From: Lachnospiraceae bacterium UBA3711
GTDB lineage: Bacteria; Bacillota; Clostridia; Lachnospirales; Lachnospiraceae
NCBI GenBank assembly: GCA_002371345.1
Contig: DFHY01000044.1
Span: 1-13,875 of the forward strand
Direction of reading: 5' to 3'
Length of the DNA stretch: 13,875 bases
Below, in pieces: positions 12,293-13,875 of the stretch. A program made the translations under genes and the position numbers. Within the stretch, counting starts at the first letter, position 1. Every line of letters begins with the position of its first letter. Under the pieces are notes generated by a model. It searched no databases and was not told where the DNA came from. It saw only the letters and a list, made by a program, of their open reading frames with translations.

Positions 12293-13460
12293 TCTGTTTG
12301 CGGAAATCAGCTTCAAGAGTATTAATCACGAGGGAGAGCAGCTGTGCGGCGATCATGTGGACATAGTGCCCGAGCAGGACGGCTCCAGGTCGATAGTACT
12401 GGCGGACGGGCTTGGCAGCGGAGTTAAGGCCAGCATACTGTCCACGCTTACGTCCAGGATCATATCTACAATGGTCGCCGAGGGGCTGTCCCTGGAGGAG
12501 TGTGTCTCCACCATTGCCCAGGCCCTGCCGGTGTGCTCAGTCCGCGGCGTGGCCTATTCCACGTTCACCATTATGCATCTGGTGCGGAACCAGACGGCGG
12601 AGCTCATACAGTATGACAACCCTCATGTCATCATGATCCGTGACGGGCGCGTGCATGAGTACCCGGAGCTTGAGATCAATATTGAAGGAAAGCGTATCTA
12701 CCGGTCAAAGATCCGTCTTCAGGAGGGGGATGTCTTCATAGCCATGAGCGACGGATGTCCTCATGCGGGTATAGGAATCGCCTACAACTTCGGATGGAAG
12801 CGGGAGGATATAGCGTCCTTCATGGCGGATTACTGCCTGGCGGGGTATACTGCCAAGGCCCTGTCCGCGCTTCTCATAGACGAGTGCGATAAGCTGTACG
12901 GACACAAGCCGGGTGACGACGCCACCGCGTGTGTGGTGCGCATCAGGAAGCGGACGCCTATGAACATCCTGTTCGGCCCGCCCGAGAGCCGTGATGAGGT
13001 GGACCGTATGATGAATCTGTTCTTCTCCAAGGACGGAAAACACATCGTATGCGGCGGAACCACAGCGTCAATCGCGGCCAAATGGCTGGGAAAGAAAGTG
13101 GAGACAGATATCCGTATCGACCGGTCGAGCAAGGTTCCCCCGACATCGCGTATAGAGGGAGTCGATCTTGTCACCGAGGGCGTGGTTACCATGAACAGGG
13201 TGCTGACCATCGCCCGTGATTATCTGAAGGGACAGGATGACTACGATGAATGGGCTTTCGGGCGCGACGGAGCGGCTCAGATCTGCCAGCTGCTATTCGA
13301 GGAGGGAACCGATATCAATTTCTTTGTTGGCAGGGCCATTAATCCGGCACACCAGGGAGCTGATACGCCCATCAACTTTAACATCAAGATGAATATCGTC
13401 GAGGAACTCTCGGAGTGCCTCAGGGAGATGGGCAAGCGCGTGAAGGTAAGTTATTTTTGA
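12285..13460 (+). CDS. SpoIIE/PP2C-family serine/threonine phosphatase with an unassigned C-terminal domain
   Basis: The product is 391 residues, and its ATG lies 8 nt inside the end of the hydS-like gene. Residues about 1-222 form a PP2C/SpoIIE catalytic domain. Expected metal-binding acidic residues are D23 (in CGDHVD), D41 (in VLADGLGSG), D156 (in AMSDG) and D211-D212 (in PGDDATACVV). This family dephosphorylates Ser/Thr residues, classically on anti-anti-sigma factors. Residues about 226-391 are a further domain that I do not recognise. It has HIVCGGTTASIAAKWLGKK near its start and NFNIKMNIVEELSECLREMG at its end. No STAS protein, anti-sigma factor or Ser/Thr kinase is encoded in the window, so the substrate is unknown. 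Similar phosphatases accompany sensory [FeFe]-hydrogenases in other Clostridia, so H2- or redox-dependent dephosphorylation is a reasonable inference. Confidence 0.88.
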   Translation: MNDLFAEISFKSINHEGEQLCGDHVDIVPEQDGSRSIVLADGLGSGVKASILSTLTSRIISTMVAEGLSLEECVSTIAQALPVCSVRGVAYSTFTIMHLVRNQTAELIQYDNPHVIMIRDGRVHEYPELEINIEGKRIYRSKIRLQEGDVFIAMSDGCPHAGIGIAYNFGWKREDIASFMADYCLAGYTAKALSALLIDECDKLYGHKPGDDATACVVRIRKRTPMNILFGPPESRDEVDRMMNLFFSKDGKHIVCGGTTASIAAKWLGKKVETDIRIDRSSKVPPTSRIEGVDLVTEGVVTMNRVLTIARDYLKGQDDYDEWAFGRDGAAQICQLLFEEGTDINFFVGRAINPAHQGADTPINFNIKMNIVEELSECLREMGKRVKVSYF

Positions 13461-13501
13461 ATTGAACCAGCAAATCGCATACACAGAAAGGGGGACATCA
13501 G

Positions 13502-13875
13502 TTGACAGAAAATCATTTTGACTATTCAGTGGTCGAAGCCATCCTGGAGAAGTACCCGAAGGAGGAGGTGTCTACTATCGCCATACTTCAGGATATCCAG
13601 GAAAAGTACAACTATCTGCCGCGGGAGATCTTCCCGTATGTTTCCGAGGCCATCGGCATAAGCCAGGCTAAGCTGTACGGGGTGGCAACCTTCTATGAGA
13701 ATTTTTCTCTCGAGCCAAAGGGCAGGTACGTTATCCGCTGCTGTGACGGAACGGCATGTCATGTGCGCGGATCCATTCCGATTCTTGAGCGGCTGAGGGA
13801 CGAGCTTGGACTCAGTGAGAGTAAAAAGACCACCGATGACCTGAACTTTACGGTTGAGACCGTTTCATGTCTTGG
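13502..13875 (+). CDS. hydC: HydC/NuoE-like [2Fe-2S] subunit of a bifurcating [FeFe]-hydrogenase, 5' part
   Basis: The frame opens at a TTG at 13502 with AGGGGGA (13489-13495) 6 nt upstream; no ATG or GTG occurs earlier in frame. It runs off the window end after about 124 codons. The N-terminal helical part (VVEAILEKYPKEEVSTIAIL, LQDIQEKYNYLPREIFPYVS, GVATFYENFSLEPKGRY) is typical of NuoE/HydC 24-kDa subunits. The cluster domain begins with CCDGTACHVRGS, giving the first cysteine pair, and VSCLG starts the second. In Clostridia such a gene beside a hydrogenase cluster usually belongs to HydABC, which oxidises NADH and ferredoxin together to make H2. NuoE of another complex or a formate dehydrogenase subunit is possible; the genes beyond the window would decide. 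It lies 41 nt after the phosphatase gene. Confidence 0.85.
   Translation, partial: MTENHFDYSVVEAILEKYPKEEVSTIAILQDIQEKYNYLPREIFPYVSEAIGISQAKLYGVATFYENFSLEPKGRYVIRCCDGTACHVRGSIPILERLRDELGLSESKKTTDDLNFTVETVSCL

Noticed and set aside
13502..13530. TTGACA at 13502 as a -35 box for a separate hydC promoter
   Set aside because: No -10-like hexamer occurs at 16-18 bp spacing, and the TTG is well explained as the start codon behind AGGGGGA.

Overview
The window reads as a chromosomal segment of an anaerobic, fermentative Bacillota (class Clostridia; a gut or rumen Lachnospiraceae/Oscillospiraceae-type genome is my best guess). The grounds are strong purine-rich ribosome binding sites, an NfnAB transhydrogenase, a Rex repressor, a clostridial-type iron alcohol dehydrogenase and genes of an [FeFe]-hydrogenase cluster. 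No taxonomic search was possible. All convincing genes are on the + strand.

Region 1 (1-3980) is accessory and eroded. It opens with the 3' end of a RelE/HigB-like toxin and its XRE antitoxin, in visibly more AT-rich DNA than what follows. Then comes about 560 bp of gene remnants, including what looks like a chimera of two different GNAT acetyltransferases. An intact membrane-anchored YdcF/DUF218 protein follows, with a near-consensus promoter flanked by two DNA dyads. After it lie a second chimera (a zinc alcohol dehydrogenase fragment abutting the C-terminal part of a CobW-type GTPase with a TIGR03943/DUF1980-like domain) and short tandem repeats that begin over the stop codons of two genes.

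Region 2 (3980-6381) carries a LysR-type regulator and an iron-containing alcohol dehydrogenase. They are separated by a 242-bp leader holding inverted repeats and a possible 33-codon upstream ORF.

Region 3 (6382-13875) is a tightly packed redox gene set behind a 232-nt potentially structured leader: nfnA, nfnB, nadK, rex, a small NuoE-like [2Fe-2S] protein, a HydS-type putative sensory [FeFe]-hydrogenase, a SpoIIE/PP2C phosphatase with an unassigned C-terminal domain, and the start of a HydC/NuoE-like hydrogenase subunit cut by the window end. Several genes overlap by 4-8 nt. NfnAB exchanges electrons between ferredoxin/NADH and NADPH, NadK makes NADP(H), Rex reads NADH/NAD+, the HydS-like protein probably senses H2 or redox state and may signal through the phosphatase, and the HydC-like protein probably belongs to an electron-bifurcating hydrogenase encoded beyond the window. 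The sensor-hydrogenase/phosphatase pair, with its unknown output, is the most interesting part of the window.
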